From Chrysomallon squamiferum (taxonomy: Eukaryota > Mollusca > Gastropoda > Neomphalida > Peltospiridae), in the NCBI GenBank assembly GCA_012295275.1, contig CM022670.1, forward strand, positions 35,887,801-35,951,800: a DNA stretch of 64,000 nucleotides. Reading direction: 5' to 3'. Numbering within the stretch: the stretch's first letter is position 1; each line of letters begins with the position of its first letter. This document shows, one piece after another, positions 51,219 through 64,000 of the stretch. The translations under genes and the position numbers were made by a program. The notes beneath the pieces are model-generated. The model was not told the origin of the DNA. It did no database searches and saw nothing but the letters and a program-made list of their open reading frames with translations.

Positions 51219-52091
51219 CTATGTAAAAATTACGTCATAAGCATCCTTTAATTTGAGAAACTTTTTCAACGTATTTGGCACTGGTAAGTTATCAATGAGT
51301 GGAAACAATGAAAAGGCAGTTTTGGCTTGAATGAGATTTCGTATTTTGTATCTGCACAGTCGCGACAAACTTGGAGGTCTGTCTAATTCTTCAGCAACGT
51401 CTTTTTGCAAAACCTCTGAAGCTCGCTGTAGACTTTTTCTTACGAGCGGCACAAAGTCTCTGGAATGGAGTAACAGTATTTTGCTTATTGTAAAATCATC
51501 CCAGCGGTCTGTAGTACACGAATAACATCTGCTTGTGACGACTGCACCATGCTGAAGTAAAATGCAAGTCGTGTCCACCTGACCCAGCATTATGCTGTAG
51601 TCACAGGCCGTGTAGCCCGAGTTGTCCAAAATGTCATGTCTAGCACCATGATTCAGCAGCAGTTCTAAAATTTCCACCACAAATGAATGAGAATCGTATT
51701 TTGAAAATCCTTCAGCAGACGACATATTTTTCAGTCGTTTAACTCTTCTACGTATCTGGTAGAGTCCAGAATTTAAAGCACAAAAGAGGGGCGTTTGACC
51801 CACGTTATTTGATTTTACATTAGGGTCTGCCCCTTCTTCTAACAGAGTTCGTACAATGTCGACATTCCCCTCTTGACAGGCGAGAAAGAGGCCAGTTTTC
51901 CGTTAAACTCCGTCTCGTCAATGTGAGCGTCTGCTGCCAACAGTGATTTTACAATTTCACAGTGACCTCCCTTTATGGCCACATGAAGTGGAGAATAATT
52001 TTGATCTTTCCAGTGCTCACAGTTTCGTCGAATATTTGGATCAGCGCCTGACAAATAAATAAAATCTTGTGATTACCATTTTAACCTGCGG

Positions 52092-52159
<68 letters not shown>

Positions 52160-53618
52160 ATGAAACAACTGCATTTTAAAAATATTAATTAGCAGCAGTC
52201 AATATAAATGAATAAATCACTGGTTGGTTAATGACACCTCAACATATTTTATTAATAACTCATACGTCATCTTAATTCTATCATGATCACATACGAAGAA
52301 TCATTTGCTGAAAATAACTCCATGAAATAGTTTTAAAACTAACAGCAATGAATTTTATTTCAGTACAGCATCTTTCAATAAAAAAGCGAACTTAAATCAT
52401 GGTCTTTGATCCACCAGTTATAGAACACTTGATGAGTGAAAAATAATAATTTTTTTTTAAATAACTAAACGGTTGATGGACCATGACACAGAATGTATTA
52501 ACGTTATTTGAACACTCTTGAATCTCTCAATTTTCTGCTACCTAGTATTACTGCTCTTCATCTAACAATACTCACCAGCGTTAAGCAGCATGGTGACAAT
52601 GTCTGTGAACCCATTCTGACAAGCCAAATAGAGTGGGGTGACGCTGTATTCATCGACGACGTTCACCTTGCTGCCGTGTCTCAGTAACAACGTCACCACC
52701 TCTGACATGCCTGTACTGCATGCTCTGTGAAGTTCTCGTTGTCTGCACAAACAGTGGAAAACGTAACATTTATCTATCTTTTAGAAAGAGTCTTGATCCT
52801 TTACAATGTATGAATGAGAACTGTATTTCGAGAATTACTGAGCAGACGATACACAGGCTGACAGACACGCACGCACGCACACACACATACACACACACTC
52901 ATTCTGATAATCATTCTCTATACTTTTCAATAAGAAATTTGACTTGATACGAAATCATGACGAGTAATCTAGCTTCGGGGCCAAAACGATTGGTCTTCCC
53001 TAAGTAAAAATATTTTTTTTATTATTTTTTATTATTATTATTATTTATTCCTCCTTCCGAATAACATTACATTGCACGTTTAAAATGTTCTCTATTATTA
53101 AATATATAAAATATTAACGCACAAGACAGTTTAAAGAACAACAATAGCATAAAGAAAGTATGATGCTTTTGTTGTTCACAGATATAACGTCAGAAACATA
53201 ACTGTTTTTTCAGGAAATGGTTTCTGAACATTGAACATTTGAATATTCTGACTTAACATTAACATTATTTTTTTTATTAATATTACGGAAAGAATTCTTT
53301 AATTTACATAGGCAAAAAGACAAATTTTGACGTACTTATTTTTCTGCTGTTTACATTCTCCGCTGAGTTTGATTTCTGGCCGTGAAAGAAGAAGTTCAAC
53401 CAGAGCTGGGTTTCTGTTGTCAATAGCAACAAAAATCGGGGTGCGGTTTTCTTGATCGACTGCATTTACGTCACAGCCATGATCCAAAAGATACTGTGTA
53501 ATCGCCATGTTTCCCAGCCTGCATGCAAAGTGAATGGGGTACTCTATAAAAAAAAAAAAAAAAAAAAAAAATAATAATAATAATCATTTATTTAAATCAT
53601 TATAAGGCATACATTATT

Positions 53619-53672
<54 letters not shown>

Positions 53673-54432
53673 TAATAAAAGCAATAATAGCTATAATAAT
53701 AATTCTCCATAACTGTATCATTTGTAAATTTAAGCTGAGTCAATTACAATACAATTATAAATGGTTTTTTAATTACCAATCTGACTGTAGTCATTTCCAA
53801 TACAACCGAGGTTTACGTCTGCTCCGCCAGATATCAACAATTTCATAATATCACAGTTTCGTTGTTTGATGGAGTAATAAAGGGCAGACACGGAAACAGG
53901 TCCATTAACATCATCAAAGTTTATCATGGCATTTGCCTGAAAATAAAACGAACAGACGTTCTTTTCAGTTTCTCAAGGAATGTTTAACCTACGTTTCTCC
54001 ACTCATTCATAATTTATGTTCGGGTGCTTAGAAAACCTAGGCCCCACAGAACACACTGCGAGAAATCCTCATGAATGGTGCAGTTGAAAACGATTATTAC
54101 TATGTTCAATGCAGCTTACATGTCTAACAAAAGTAGCTGTACCGAGCAACCATAGATCCGAGGCCTTATTTGCAAAAATGTTGGCTATACTTCGAGGTTT
54201 GTAAACGTTACTAATAAACATAGCCAAAACAAAGAGGATCTCTTAATGTTAATTTGTATGCTAATAAAAGAAAACAAATCGTAAGACTGTAACCATAATT
54301 AAGTAGACATTTATCCGAACCTTTAAATTAAGTTTTCAAAAAAATATAATATATACATTTGTAATTTTATAACTATAAGTAATTAAATAAAATAGCATGT
54401 GAGCACACACAAACACATAATATCGTTAGGGG

Positions 54433-54529
<97 letters not shown>

Positions 54530-56284
54530 AATTATGGAGCACATACCAGAAAAAGGAAATAAAGACAAAACAACAAACAGAAAAGGTAGAGCTCAACAAA
54601 GTCTTCATGCATCAATTATTTATTAACATGTCGCGAAGACGTTAATCAATAACCATACGTTGCTGTCGTCACGACTACCAGTTTGTATAGACGGCGTTGT
54701 CTACCAAGCGTCTGTCTGTTCATCCTTGACGGTGATTTGAATGCAAATTATTTATCGTGGATTTCATCATGGTTGACGGCGTATCACTATTTCAGCTCGA
54801 TATACGTTATAATATGAATTACTCTTATATGTCATAGCTACATTTACACGGGTTCTTTGTTGAGTTTATACACAAACTAAACTATTTTTCAACTTATCTC
54901 TAAAATTAACGAATATTCAGCGACGCCGATACAATTTAACTAAATCGGATTCTTTAAAAACTGAAAAAGGAATTATCGGTTGTTTTGGTTCTGAATTTAA
55001 TATATTCATACACACGCATATATATTAACACAGAGTGAGAACAACAGAGAGAGACTGAGAAAGATTATATAAAAGTATGATCCGTCTAAAATACTTACCT
55101 GTTTTGCTATACAAAGAAATAAATAAATTAAAAAAATTAAAATATAATAACAATAATAATAAAAATAAATTTTTCTTCAGGTTTTGCTGTTTAAACCTGC
55201 GTGATAGAAAGAAAGCTACCAACTGATTCTATTTGTCAGAATCACATTTGTGATTTACTGATCTGCTCAGCATTATTCCTAGCCTATTGTTATTCTGGCT
55301 GTCGTCTGTATGACATTAATGGCGACCTCTTAATTTGGTTTGTTTGCCAACAAACTGGAAACATTCAGACAGAAACGGTGAAAATGGTCTAAGTTTGTTG
55401 TTATTTCTGAACACACACACACACACACAAAACCATTTTCAAAAACCGGTGCACTGTATACTACCAAAACACTGGCTATTATTCAAACTATTATAAACTC
55501 CAATAATGAGGTACAGACTTTTATGCTGTTAGATTGCCAGCATTTATATATAATAATCAGGCATAACTGTTCACACATTACTTAAACATTATTATATGTA
55601 ATTGGTAACACTGTATTTAGAGACAAAGCAAAATGCTGATATGATTAATTATTGAATCGACATTTCACCGCAGTCAGAACACAGCAGAACAAGCTGATAA
55701 TAAGATATAAAGTATACTTTGTATTCACAGTAACCTCATAATCAACGCACAGAAGTTAAATACATCTGCATGTTCTGGACGATTCTTGTATAAGGTTCGG
55801 CCAGAAATAACGATTATTTATTCAGAAAAAGGTGGAACAGTTTCGCAATGTTTAAGCTTCGTATTCATTGTTATAACTTTAGAATGACATATTCTGTTCG
55901 AGAAGAAATATTTATATCATTAACGGGAGTAAGCCTACAAATGTTTATAGGTTTAGAGTTCTGAGTCGGCAAAAGTTTAAGGAAAATCCGTAAAGTTACG
56001 GAATTTTATAGTTTACTATTTATACAAGACCATAATTAATGTGGAATTATATAGAAAAGTGTAAAGTTTAACATTAAATTACAACAGTAAGTAAACGAAA
56101 ACAAACTGTTACAGCAAACTGCTTTTGACACTCTTTGATCTCATGCATCTGTTAGGTGAATCAAGGAAATAAAGAACAGTCTTTATACCAATTCACTGAA
56201 TTTGAATACTATTTGTCACAAAGGGAAATAGTCCAAAGGACTAAAATCAATCATGTTTTAGACGAACTTCTTAAATTATGCTAT

Positions 56285-56356
<72 letters not shown>

Positions 56357-58928
56357 AATTATGAATAAAATATTCAATAAGCAACTAGTACGAAAAATTA
56401 TTGAAATTACTGCAAGGCAAAAAGTTCAGTTATTGCAGGTAAAATGATATAAACAATTATCACAGTTAATGTGTATTTAGCTAATAAGTAAATGACTAAT
56501 ATTAATATCAACATAAAAAACCCTTTATGGCGTTTTTATTTGCTGAAAAACATAAATAATATAATACTTACTTTTATCTCCTCTTTAGTACTGCTTCGTT
56601 TTTACTTTTAAGAAAATCAGGACAAACATCTGTTTTCTGAGCTAATTAGATCCCCGTAATGGTTCGATTAGTTCACACTTTTTTATTGTCAATTTGGAAT
56701 GCACATATCCTATTACGTTCTATTAAATTACCCTCTTCATTTCAAGGAAAATCTTTAGATTCGGTCTGTGTTGCTTTCAGAAATTTAAAACAGGATGAAA
56801 GACGTAGAAAGAAACTAAAAAAAAATAATAATAATAATAAAAATAAAAATGGAAGGAAAATTTTCATCATTGTTATTAGCCAAATGTAGAACCACATACA
56901 AACCAAGTTAAGTTCAGAACAGACGGAGGCAGTTTCCTCTCCTATTGCCATTTGGAATCATTTAAAAAAAGTGAAAAAAAAAAGTTTTCTCCATCACTGC
57001 CCACCTTTGTGAAAAATATTTTTACAATGGCTATAATGAAACTGATGCAAGTGAAGAAATATGATTATCTGTATTTTATATCAGAAATCGCATGTTTATT
57101 TCGTAACTAAATAAGCAGTAATGAAATATCATTTTCAGTTTACAAGAACTGCATAAGCTGATGTGTTTTTGATGAATGTATGGATGAATGAATGAATAAG
57201 TGTTTAATGGTAACTCAACAGATTTTAAAATCCAGGGTTGTTAGGTATCAAATGTAGTTTGTATATAATAATAATAATAAGAAAGAGAAAATCCTCTACC
57301 GCTGTTTTTTTCTGTACCTACAATGGGGTCTTATTTATGTTTGATATTACTACTACTACTACTACTACCAATATTATTACTATTATTATTATTGTTGTTA
57401 TCATCATCATCATTATTATTGCTATTGTTGTTATTATCATTATCATTACTACAACGACTGCTGTTATTATTATTACTATACCACTAATAATAATAAAACC
57501 TCACATTCACACTCACCAATTAAACACGCACTCACACAGTTTTACATTTTCAGTCTCACACACACAAATTTACTTTGACTTGTTATCGCACTGACTAACA
57601 CTTTCTCACACTCAAGTCTCTCACTCGTTATTCCTTACTCGTTCTCACTTTCACCAACACTCATTCCGTCTCACTCGCTCACGCATTCTCTCACTCTCAT
57701 TGGTATGTACAAATATTTATCATTATCTACATCAAACGCTGATTGGCGCAGCACGCATTTTGCCATCTGCATAAAATAAAAGAAATATTTTTAGTAACCC
57801 CGTACAGACCTCTGGTTCCTACACACGAACGGGAGGGAAACTACTAACAATAACACGAAGCTGGCGCTCCAAGGTCAACGAAATGTCAGAAAAGGCCATA
57901 ACACTAATGAACGTGCATTCCGTGCTGTTCCGTTTCTCACATGTAAAAACAACAATATAGGTTACGGTCGCGTAATGATCCGCCATCTATTCGTTACTCT
58001 AAAGTTCAGACAATTATATTTTTTCACTATGTTCTTGCTCCAGTGATGGATCATACGTACACTTGGTGCATATAAATATGACACAAGCCAAATATGTACA
58101 TAACACGGTAAAAGGAAGATAGACAAATGAAATACCCGTAACATTTACAACCCTAATCTCATGATATATTATAGCGGACACTAGTTGAAGAAACGTGTCG
58201 ATAAAATCATATAACTGGTAAATTAATAATATTTATAATAATAATTATAAACAATTCTGCTTTATCTATATCCTGAGAAGGTGGAGGATGTAGTAATTAT
58301 ATCGTTCATTCTCTTCAGATTTTTGTTGTTCTTGTTGTTGCTTTGTTTGCCAGGAATGTGTAAAATCATTTACTTACATGTTGAAGGCACAGTCCAATAA
58401 CCATTCAGTAAACAAACAATTACAACACCGTGGGTTTACACAAACAAAAGAGTAAGACTTACAAAACGCCATTCATAGCGTGTCCTGTCGTTGTTTCTCG
58501 TTCACTACAAAGACAGTGGATCGCTGGATCTTTTCTGCGAACGTACCACCTGTTAGACTGTTAAAGCACGGAAATATAGAGCAGTTTTTGTATTGGTAAG
58601 AACGACTAGTTTATCTAATTATAATACATGACCACGAATATACAACGCTAAGGCCTACGTGAGTTTGAAGTCTTTGTTGAAGTCTTTGTTGAAGTCTTTG
58701 TATCTATGGACACGTTCCCTGTCCAAGGCATGCTTCCTTGAACATTCATGCAATTAAAAATATTAAAATGTTTATTCAAGATTTCTCTTGAACATTTTCA
58801 TTAAAATTAAAAAATTTTGTTTTGGGGGTTAAAATTATTTATTTATTTTTTATTTATAGTTATTTTGTTTTATTTTTTAAGTTTAGTTTATTATTATTTT
58901 TTGTTTATGTGTTTTTCTTTTTTCTAAA

Positions 58929-58974
<46 letters not shown>

Positions 58975-59822
58975 CAAGCAATAAACACACACAAACTGTC
59001 GTAGCCATAGAAATGAATTTAATAATTTATGAGTTTGTAGGCGTCCAAATATAAAGCGATCACTGAGCTGTGAAATGAATTTATTTCAAAATTATGAGAA
59101 AAAACAACAAAAAACAGAAAGAAATTACATTAGACACATACACGTTCAATAATATTAAATGAATAGCATAATGCAAAACAACGTTAGACTCGAATACTCA
59201 TCAAGCAGTATCTTTATGTCCGGTCACGTCTTTCGTGACTCGCCATCGTTGTGATAAGTTTGTTAAGTAACGCTTTAATGAACAACGAATAATAACATAA
59301 TTTTGTAACGCATTTGTGATATCTTTTAAAACAAAAATATAGGACTTATGTCATTATTTATTAAAATATCATGAGAAAGACTGCAACCTAATGACCCTGC
59401 CTTTTTTTTTTTTTTAAACTTTGTCATATGTTTAGTGAACTTGTATACACTTTATCATTGTCATCTAAAATGTTCAGATCATGTTTTATTTTCATATTTC
59501 ATCTATGTATAATATTATATTCGCTGAAAGCGAAAAATCTAAATGCCGTGTCTACACTAATAATAAAATAATATTTTTTTTTTTTTTTAAAAAAGAAGAA
59601 AAAGTTTAATACAGTAATTAAAAGTAGAAACAAGATTTTCATTTGAAAAAGAAAAGGTCCGTTTTAATCTGGCTATGTCTAATTTCAGTATTATTGATAC
59701 AGTAAGCGGGCAACAATTTGAAATTTCTTTTCTCAAACACGTTCTAGATACGCAATATTCTGCGAAAATTAAATTAACCGTCTACAAGCACCAACCTAGA
59801 CATCGTTTTCTTTTTCTTCTTT

Positions 59823-59868
<46 letters not shown>

Positions 59869-59910
59869 TTATTTCCCTTTTCTTTCATACTCATTTTTTT
59901 TTTTTTTTAA

Positions 59911-59973
<63 letters not shown>

Positions 59974-60326
59974 GTTATTATTATTATTTTTATTATTATT
60001 ATTATTAATCTTTTTTTAAAGAAAAACCCCGCTTGTTACGTTAAGTCTCTTAGCACTTATTGAAAATAATTTTTAGGTTCACAGAATATGTAGAACAGCT
60101 GCCTTTCATAAATAACTGATAAGCAGTCGGTTTGAAATGTCTCTTTCAAAGATATAGGTTATCCTGTACAACATGCGAGTCTTCAAAATGAAATCCCAAT
60201 ATTGATTTATCTAACAAAGAACCCAGTAGCTAACATGTAGTCACTTTGCGTTTGATATATATATATATTTTTTTTTTTACTTTATTTTATTTATTTTTTA
60301 TTTTTAAATTTATTTATTTATTTATT

Positions 60327-60367
<41 letters not shown>

Positions 60368-62901
60368 GTTAACTGAATAGAAAAATTGTATGTACAAAAT
60401 AAACACTTAAACAGACAGACAAATACCCATTATGCTATGTAAATATAAAAAAAAAAAAAAAAAAAGTAAAAAAAAATAGTTAAATAGTTTAATAGATATT
60501 TGCTCTAAATTAAAAGAGGTTTTTATACATTAAAAGGCTTCTTGAATATCATTTCACCGAGAACAAATTCTAGCAAGAAAAAAAAAAAAAAAAAAAAAAA
60601 TCTGTTTTACAAATTCAGATAAAAAATACATTTGTTAGTAAGCATTTCTTTTATTTATTTATTTTTTATCATTTTTTATTTTTATTTTTTTTAAATTATT
60701 TTATTATTATTTTTTATTTATTCTTTTTATTTATTTTATTATTTTTTTTTAACACTTTAATTAACAGAAGTGTAAAGTGTACACGAATGAAAACCATTAG
60801 TTGTGATAAAACTAACGTGAATAATTAATGCTTGTCCCCTTTCCATTCCAGAGCATTATAGAAAAATGACGCTTTCTTAGATTCCGTTTTAAAAATTATT
60901 ATTTTCAAACAGTTATTTCTGACTCATAAAGGGCTTCTAAAATGTCCTTTCACCTCACTCCAGTCATTAATTTATCTACCATCGTCGTAAAATATGTTTT
61001 GGCACCATAAGCATAGGACACATTTTGTTTGTTTGGTCGGTTAGATCATTTATGCTTAAAAGCAACAAACAGACTGCGATTACACAAGATACCTGTCAGG
61101 TTCTGACAAGATATCGTCATGCGATATTTACAATACCAAACATTTTGTTACGTGTTATAAAAAGTAACTGAAAATCTATTAATATTCATTGGTTTAATGT
61201 TGTGGGGTTTTTTGTGGGGTTTTTTTTTTTTTTTTGTGTTCTTTAAAATATGTTCTGTATTCTCCAGCTAAACCTAAATGGAATTTTATCTCCCACGTTA
61301 GGTTCACAAAGTAACAAAAGTGGAAGAAACGTGTACCCCAATAAATGACGTGAGATTTAGGTCTATCAATACTCTCCACGTCAGACTTAGGTCTATCAAT
61401 ACTCTCCACGTCAGACTTAGGTCTATCAATACTCTCCACGTGAGACTTAGGTCTATCAATACTCTACACGTGAGACTTAGGTATATTAATACTCTACACG
61501 TGAGACTTAGGTCTACCAATACTCTACACGTGAGACTTAGGTCTATCAATACTCTCCACGTGAGACTTAGGTATATCAATACTCTCCACGTGAGACTTAG
61601 GTCTACCAATACTCTCCACGTGAGACTTACCTCAACCAATACTCTCCACGTGAGACTTACGTATATTAATACTCTCCACGTGAGACTTAGTTCTACCAAT
61701 ACTCTCCACGTGAGACTTAGGTCTACCAATACTCTCCACGTGAGACTTAGGTCTACCAATACTCTCCACGTGAGACTTAGGTCTATCAGTACTCTCCACG
61801 TGAGACTTAGGTCTATCAATACTCTACACGTGAGACTTAGGTATATCAATACTCTCCACGTGAGACTTAGGTCAGACTTAGGTCAAACTCTCCCGTGAGA
61901 CTTAGGTCTATCAGTACTCTCCACGTGAGACTTAGGTCTATCAATACTCTACACGTGAGACTTACCTATATCAATACTCTCCACGTGAGACTTAGGTCTA
62001 CCAATACTCTCCACGTGAGACTTAGGTCTATCAGTACTCTCCACGTGAGACTTAGGTCTATCAATACTCTCCACGTGAGACTTGGGTATATCAACACTCT
62101 CAACGTGAGACTTAGGTCTATCAATACTCTTCACGTGAGACTTAGGTCTACCAATACTCTTCACGTGAGACTTAGGTCTATCAATACTCTTCACGTGAGA
62201 CTTAGGTCTACCAATACTCTCCACGTGAGACTTAGGTCTACCAATACTCTCCACGTGAGACTTAGGTATATCAACACTCTCAACGTGAGACTTACGTATA
62301 TCAATACTCTCCACGCGAGACTTAAGTCTATCAATACTCAGTACTTAGATGTATCAGTACTCCCCATGAGATTATCACTAGCAATCATAATTATTTAGAA
62401 ACTACTAGTATCAACAGTGTCACCTGAAACTAATGATGATCCAGGCTTTCACTTGTAGCTTATTTATACATTTCTTAACACTCCGCTGAACACGGACGTA
62501 TTACTTATATTACACCGCCGAGATATCCGTACGTCAACCCGTATAATATTTCGCTGAGATATAATTGTTTGAATATAAAGCCCACCGCAGTCTGTTAATC
62601 TTTCCTGGTAAAGTCCACATGTACGTACAGTCCCGCTTCAGTGATTAGTGACGACCTTAAATATTGATTGCAAAGATATGTGTTGTATTTCTTCTCAGAA
62701 ACTTAACACCAACAGCAACACGTATTACAACAACAATGATTATTATTATTATTATTATTACTGTTAAATAAAAAACCTTTAAAATTCAAACAAAAAAAGA
62801 CTTACCGATAATCCGCTAGATAACAGCTCTTCAACTGCTCGATGATCTCCTTGCTCAATAGCTGCAGATAATTCCCATGTTCGACTTGTCCCGAGACCCA
62901 T
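51219..62901 (-). CDS. ankyrin repeat and SOCS box (ASB-type) protein with one frame break
   Basis: ASB proteins are substrate receptors of Cullin-5 ubiquitin ligases. Five exons fit: 62806-62901, 53777-53936, 53336-53543, 52576-52742 and 51219-52047, giving about 486 residues. The start is MGLGTSRTWELSAAIEQGDH. Ankyrin repeats include NCDIMKLLISGGADVNLG, PIHFACRLGNMAITQYLLDHGCDVN, TPLYLACQNGFTDIVTMLLNAGADPN, SPLHVAIKGGHCEIVKSLLAADAHID and VVEILELLLNHGARHD. The C-terminal SOCS box has an Elongin-BC site (SLSRLCRYKIR) and a Cul5 site (LPVPNTL). In the last exon the frame breaks at the T4 run 51896-51899: one base is missing between HIDETEFNGK and the expected continuation, which reads on cleanly in the next frame. 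As written, the protein stops about 19 codons later. Which ASB member it is cannot be said. Intron 1 is 8.9 kb. Confidence 0.88.
52089..52156. repeat. (ATT)n microsatellite in the ankyrin/SOCS gene
   Basis: About 22 ATT units lie in the intron between exons 4 and 5, only about 40 bp from exon 5. A matching AAT array is at 53617-53671 in the intron between exons 2 and 3. Confidence 0.95.
54431..54526. repeat. (GA)n microsatellite, about 96 bp
   Basis: A nearly pure GA run after GGGGGG, in intron 1 of the ankyrin/SOCS gene. Open frames of Leu-Ser over it are artefacts. Confidence 0.95.
56285..56355. repeat. (CT)n microsatellite, about 70 bp
   Basis: A pure CT run in intron 1 of the ankyrin/SOCS gene, the reverse orientation of the GA runs at 18146 and 54431. 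Confidence 0.95.
57267..57490. repeat. imperfect trinucleotide tract (AAT, ACT, ATT, ATC)
   Basis: A run of mixed trinucleotides, with blocks of ACT at 57350-57367 and ATT/ATC at 57371-57450, gives a long Ile/Thr/Val open frame that is not a gene. Confidence 0.8.
58928..58972. repeat. (AAT)n microsatellite
   Basis: About 15 AAT units in intron 1 of the ankyrin/SOCS gene. Confidence 0.9.
59826..60006. repeat. compound (TA)n, poly-T and (ATT)n tract
   Basis: TA units at 59826-59863 are followed by poly-T at 59896-59909 and ATT units at about 59911-60006 with a few interruptions. Further poly-T (60337-60365) and poly-A (60449-60465, 60581-60600) runs follow. Confidence 0.9.
61346..62338. repeat. 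30-bp minisatellite, about 33 units, CACGTG in most copies
   Basis: The unit reads CACGTGAGACTTAGGTCTAT followed by CAATACTCTC. Units repeat every 30 bp with scattered substitutions. About 26 unit junctions have an intact CACGTG palindrome; others read CACGTC, AACGTG or CACGCG. Near 61870-61895 the period is broken by a short rearranged piece (GTCAGACTTAGGTCAAACTC). Because 30 is a multiple of 3, long open frames appear on both strands. It lies in intron 1 of the ankyrin/SOCS gene, about 0.5 kb from exon 1. Confidence 0.97.
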
Positions 62902-64000
62902 TTGCAGTCCACCCCTCGCTACCCACAATGACGCCCTGGGTGATGAAACGCATTGACGACTGAGACGCCGTTGTCAGGGTTTATTGATTCGCTTACCTGA
63001 CAGACGAAAACAACACAACAATGAATAAAAAGACGGGACCTTTGAAAACATTTTCCTTTTGTTTGTTTGGCACACTTAACAATTACAAATTTACAAATCC
63101 GCACGAATATCTCTAGGAAGTCGGCGAATGCCGTTAGAGTCATTACTGTTCGCATGTGCGTATTTTAATTGTGTATTCTGATGTACGATTTGCAGATATT
63201 CGAGTGACCGGTGCACATGCCTTTCTTTTGTTTTCAGTTCGTAATGAAAATGCAGCATTGATTTCATCAGTTAAACAAATCCCTTTAGAACATATAAAAT
63301 ATAATATAATATATAAAATGGACATGCACTGCGATAATTCGTTTAAAGTATCAGTCAGGATTTGATTCCTGTTATATTGTACACGTGACCACAGTAATAA
63401 CGAGATAATTTGATAAATCATATTGTTAACTTGACTGATACTCAGAATTATCTTTCTATGGATTAACTTGGAAAGCTGAATTGCATTTAAACAATCCCAC
63501 ACAATGCCATTGTGCTTAAGCGTTCAGTCTCAAGGGATTGCTCAGGTCAGATATCGGTGCTGCTGTGCTCATTCAGGAATAATAAACACACATTATTTCT
63601 GGATATGAACAAGTACTTTGTAGTTTTTTAATTAACATACGAAATAAATTCACGCAGCCATCGTTTTACCCCATGCACAGATTTTTTTTTTTTAGCGAGG
63701 GAGCTACTCTTAAAATGATCTACCTGTATTGAAAAATGCTAAATATATTTATTTAAATAGGTAATGAGTATACTTTATATATATAGAGAGAGAGAGGTAT
63801 ATATTATCGCACCTTGCATCACTGCATGAACCTTTACAGCACAGTACAACTGAATACATTTATGGTGACTACCTTACTCTGATGACTTGCACTGAATGGT
63901 GCACGATCTACCCGCAATCGAACGGTCGAACACCCCTGCTTTAGACAGATAGCTACAATGATAACGTGCTGTCACTTGATTCCAGACATGTTAAAAGACC
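62902..64000. promoter_or_regulatory. upstream region of the ankyrin/SOCS gene
   Basis: This should hold the 5' untranslated region and promoter of the minus-strand gene starting at 62901. A donor-like CAGGTAAGC occurs on the minus strand near 63000. The segment 62930-63200 is less AT-rich than the surroundings. No further gene is supported to the right edge. Confidence 0.35.
63893..63938. mobile_element. possible hAT-like element end
   Basis: Read on the minus strand it begins CAGGGGTGTTCGACCGTTCG and continues ATTGCGGGTAGATCGTG. The CAGGGGTGT opening resembles hAT terminal repeats. Only one end is visible. Confidence 0.35.

Larger units (their letters stand above)
53937..62805. other. 8.9 kb first intron of the ankyrin/SOCS gene
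   Basis: No coding exon of another gene is supported here. It holds long GA and CT arrays, ATT/AAT arrays, TA runs and the 30-bp minisatellite, each listed separately. A less AT-rich patch at about 57780-57960 and another at about 58470-58570 could be regulatory or an alternative first exon, but nothing in them is recognisable. Confidence 0.5.

Noticed and set aside
57238-57594. 118-codon Ile/Thr-rich frame as a membrane protein
   Set aside because: It is translation of mixed AAT/ACT/ATT/ATC trinucleotides.
61346-62338. Regular 30-bp spacing resembling a CRISPR array
   Set aside because: The units are contiguous with no unique spacers, there are no cas genes, and the host is an animal.
61304-62398. 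Long open frames (192, 181, 167 and 121 codons) on both strands of the 30-bp array
   Set aside because: They arise because the repeat unit is a multiple of three with no stop in several frames. Open frames on both strands, repetitive products and an intron location argue against a protein.
62919-63502. Minus-strand frames of 78 and 119 codons upstream of the ankyrin/SOCS gene
   Set aside because: There is no recognisable content. The region is more likely a 5' untranslated or promoter sequence.

Overview
The window is nuclear DNA of an animal. The genes are split by GT-AG introns, share no operons, and encode proteins found across animals (IFT172, GPKOW, RANBP3, FGGY and an ankyrin/SOCS-box protein). 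The DNA is very AT-rich and full of microsatellites (CA, GA, AAT, ATT, TA). Gene structures and base composition would fit an invertebrate such as a mollusc, possibly a cephalopod. That placement is an impression, not something the sequence proves.

Layout, left to right. (1) 202-3746, minus: the first eight coding exons of IFT172, cut off by the left edge. (2) 4251-6271, plus: a four-exon, 177-residue, four-helix MARVEL-like membrane protein, head to head with IFT172. (3) 10381-13727 and 16962-18295, both minus: two related coiled-coil proteins I cannot name, apparently a tandem duplication. (4) 20716-22463, minus: a single-exon GPKOW (G-patch and KOW) gene with two one-base frame breaks near its 3' end. 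(5) 23803-35034, plus: RANBP3 in 18 exons, head to head with GPKOW. (6) 40000-47813, minus: FGGY carbohydrate kinase in 15 exons that join in frame to 550 residues, tail to tail with RANBP3. (7) 51219-62901, minus: a five-exon ankyrin-repeat SOCS-box gene with one frame break and an 8.9 kb first intron. That intron carries several microsatellites and a 1 kb minisatellite of 30-bp units.

The genes do not form one pathway. They cover ciliary transport, membrane organisation, splicing (GPKOW), nuclear export (RANBP3), sugar metabolism (FGGY) and probable ubiquitin-ligase substrate choice (SOCS box).

The most notable observations are: four extra tandem copies of the splice acceptor and start of RANBP3 exon 15 lying in the intron just before it; a 30-bp minisatellite that carries a CACGTG E-box in most copies; the unnamed coiled-coil pair; three single-base frame breaks, probably or possibly in homopolymers, in otherwise conserved genes; a possible in-frame upstream exon for FGGY; and a GC-AG intron in FGGY. 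All exon borders were inferred by eye from reading frame, splice sites and remembered family sequences. No search or alignment was run.
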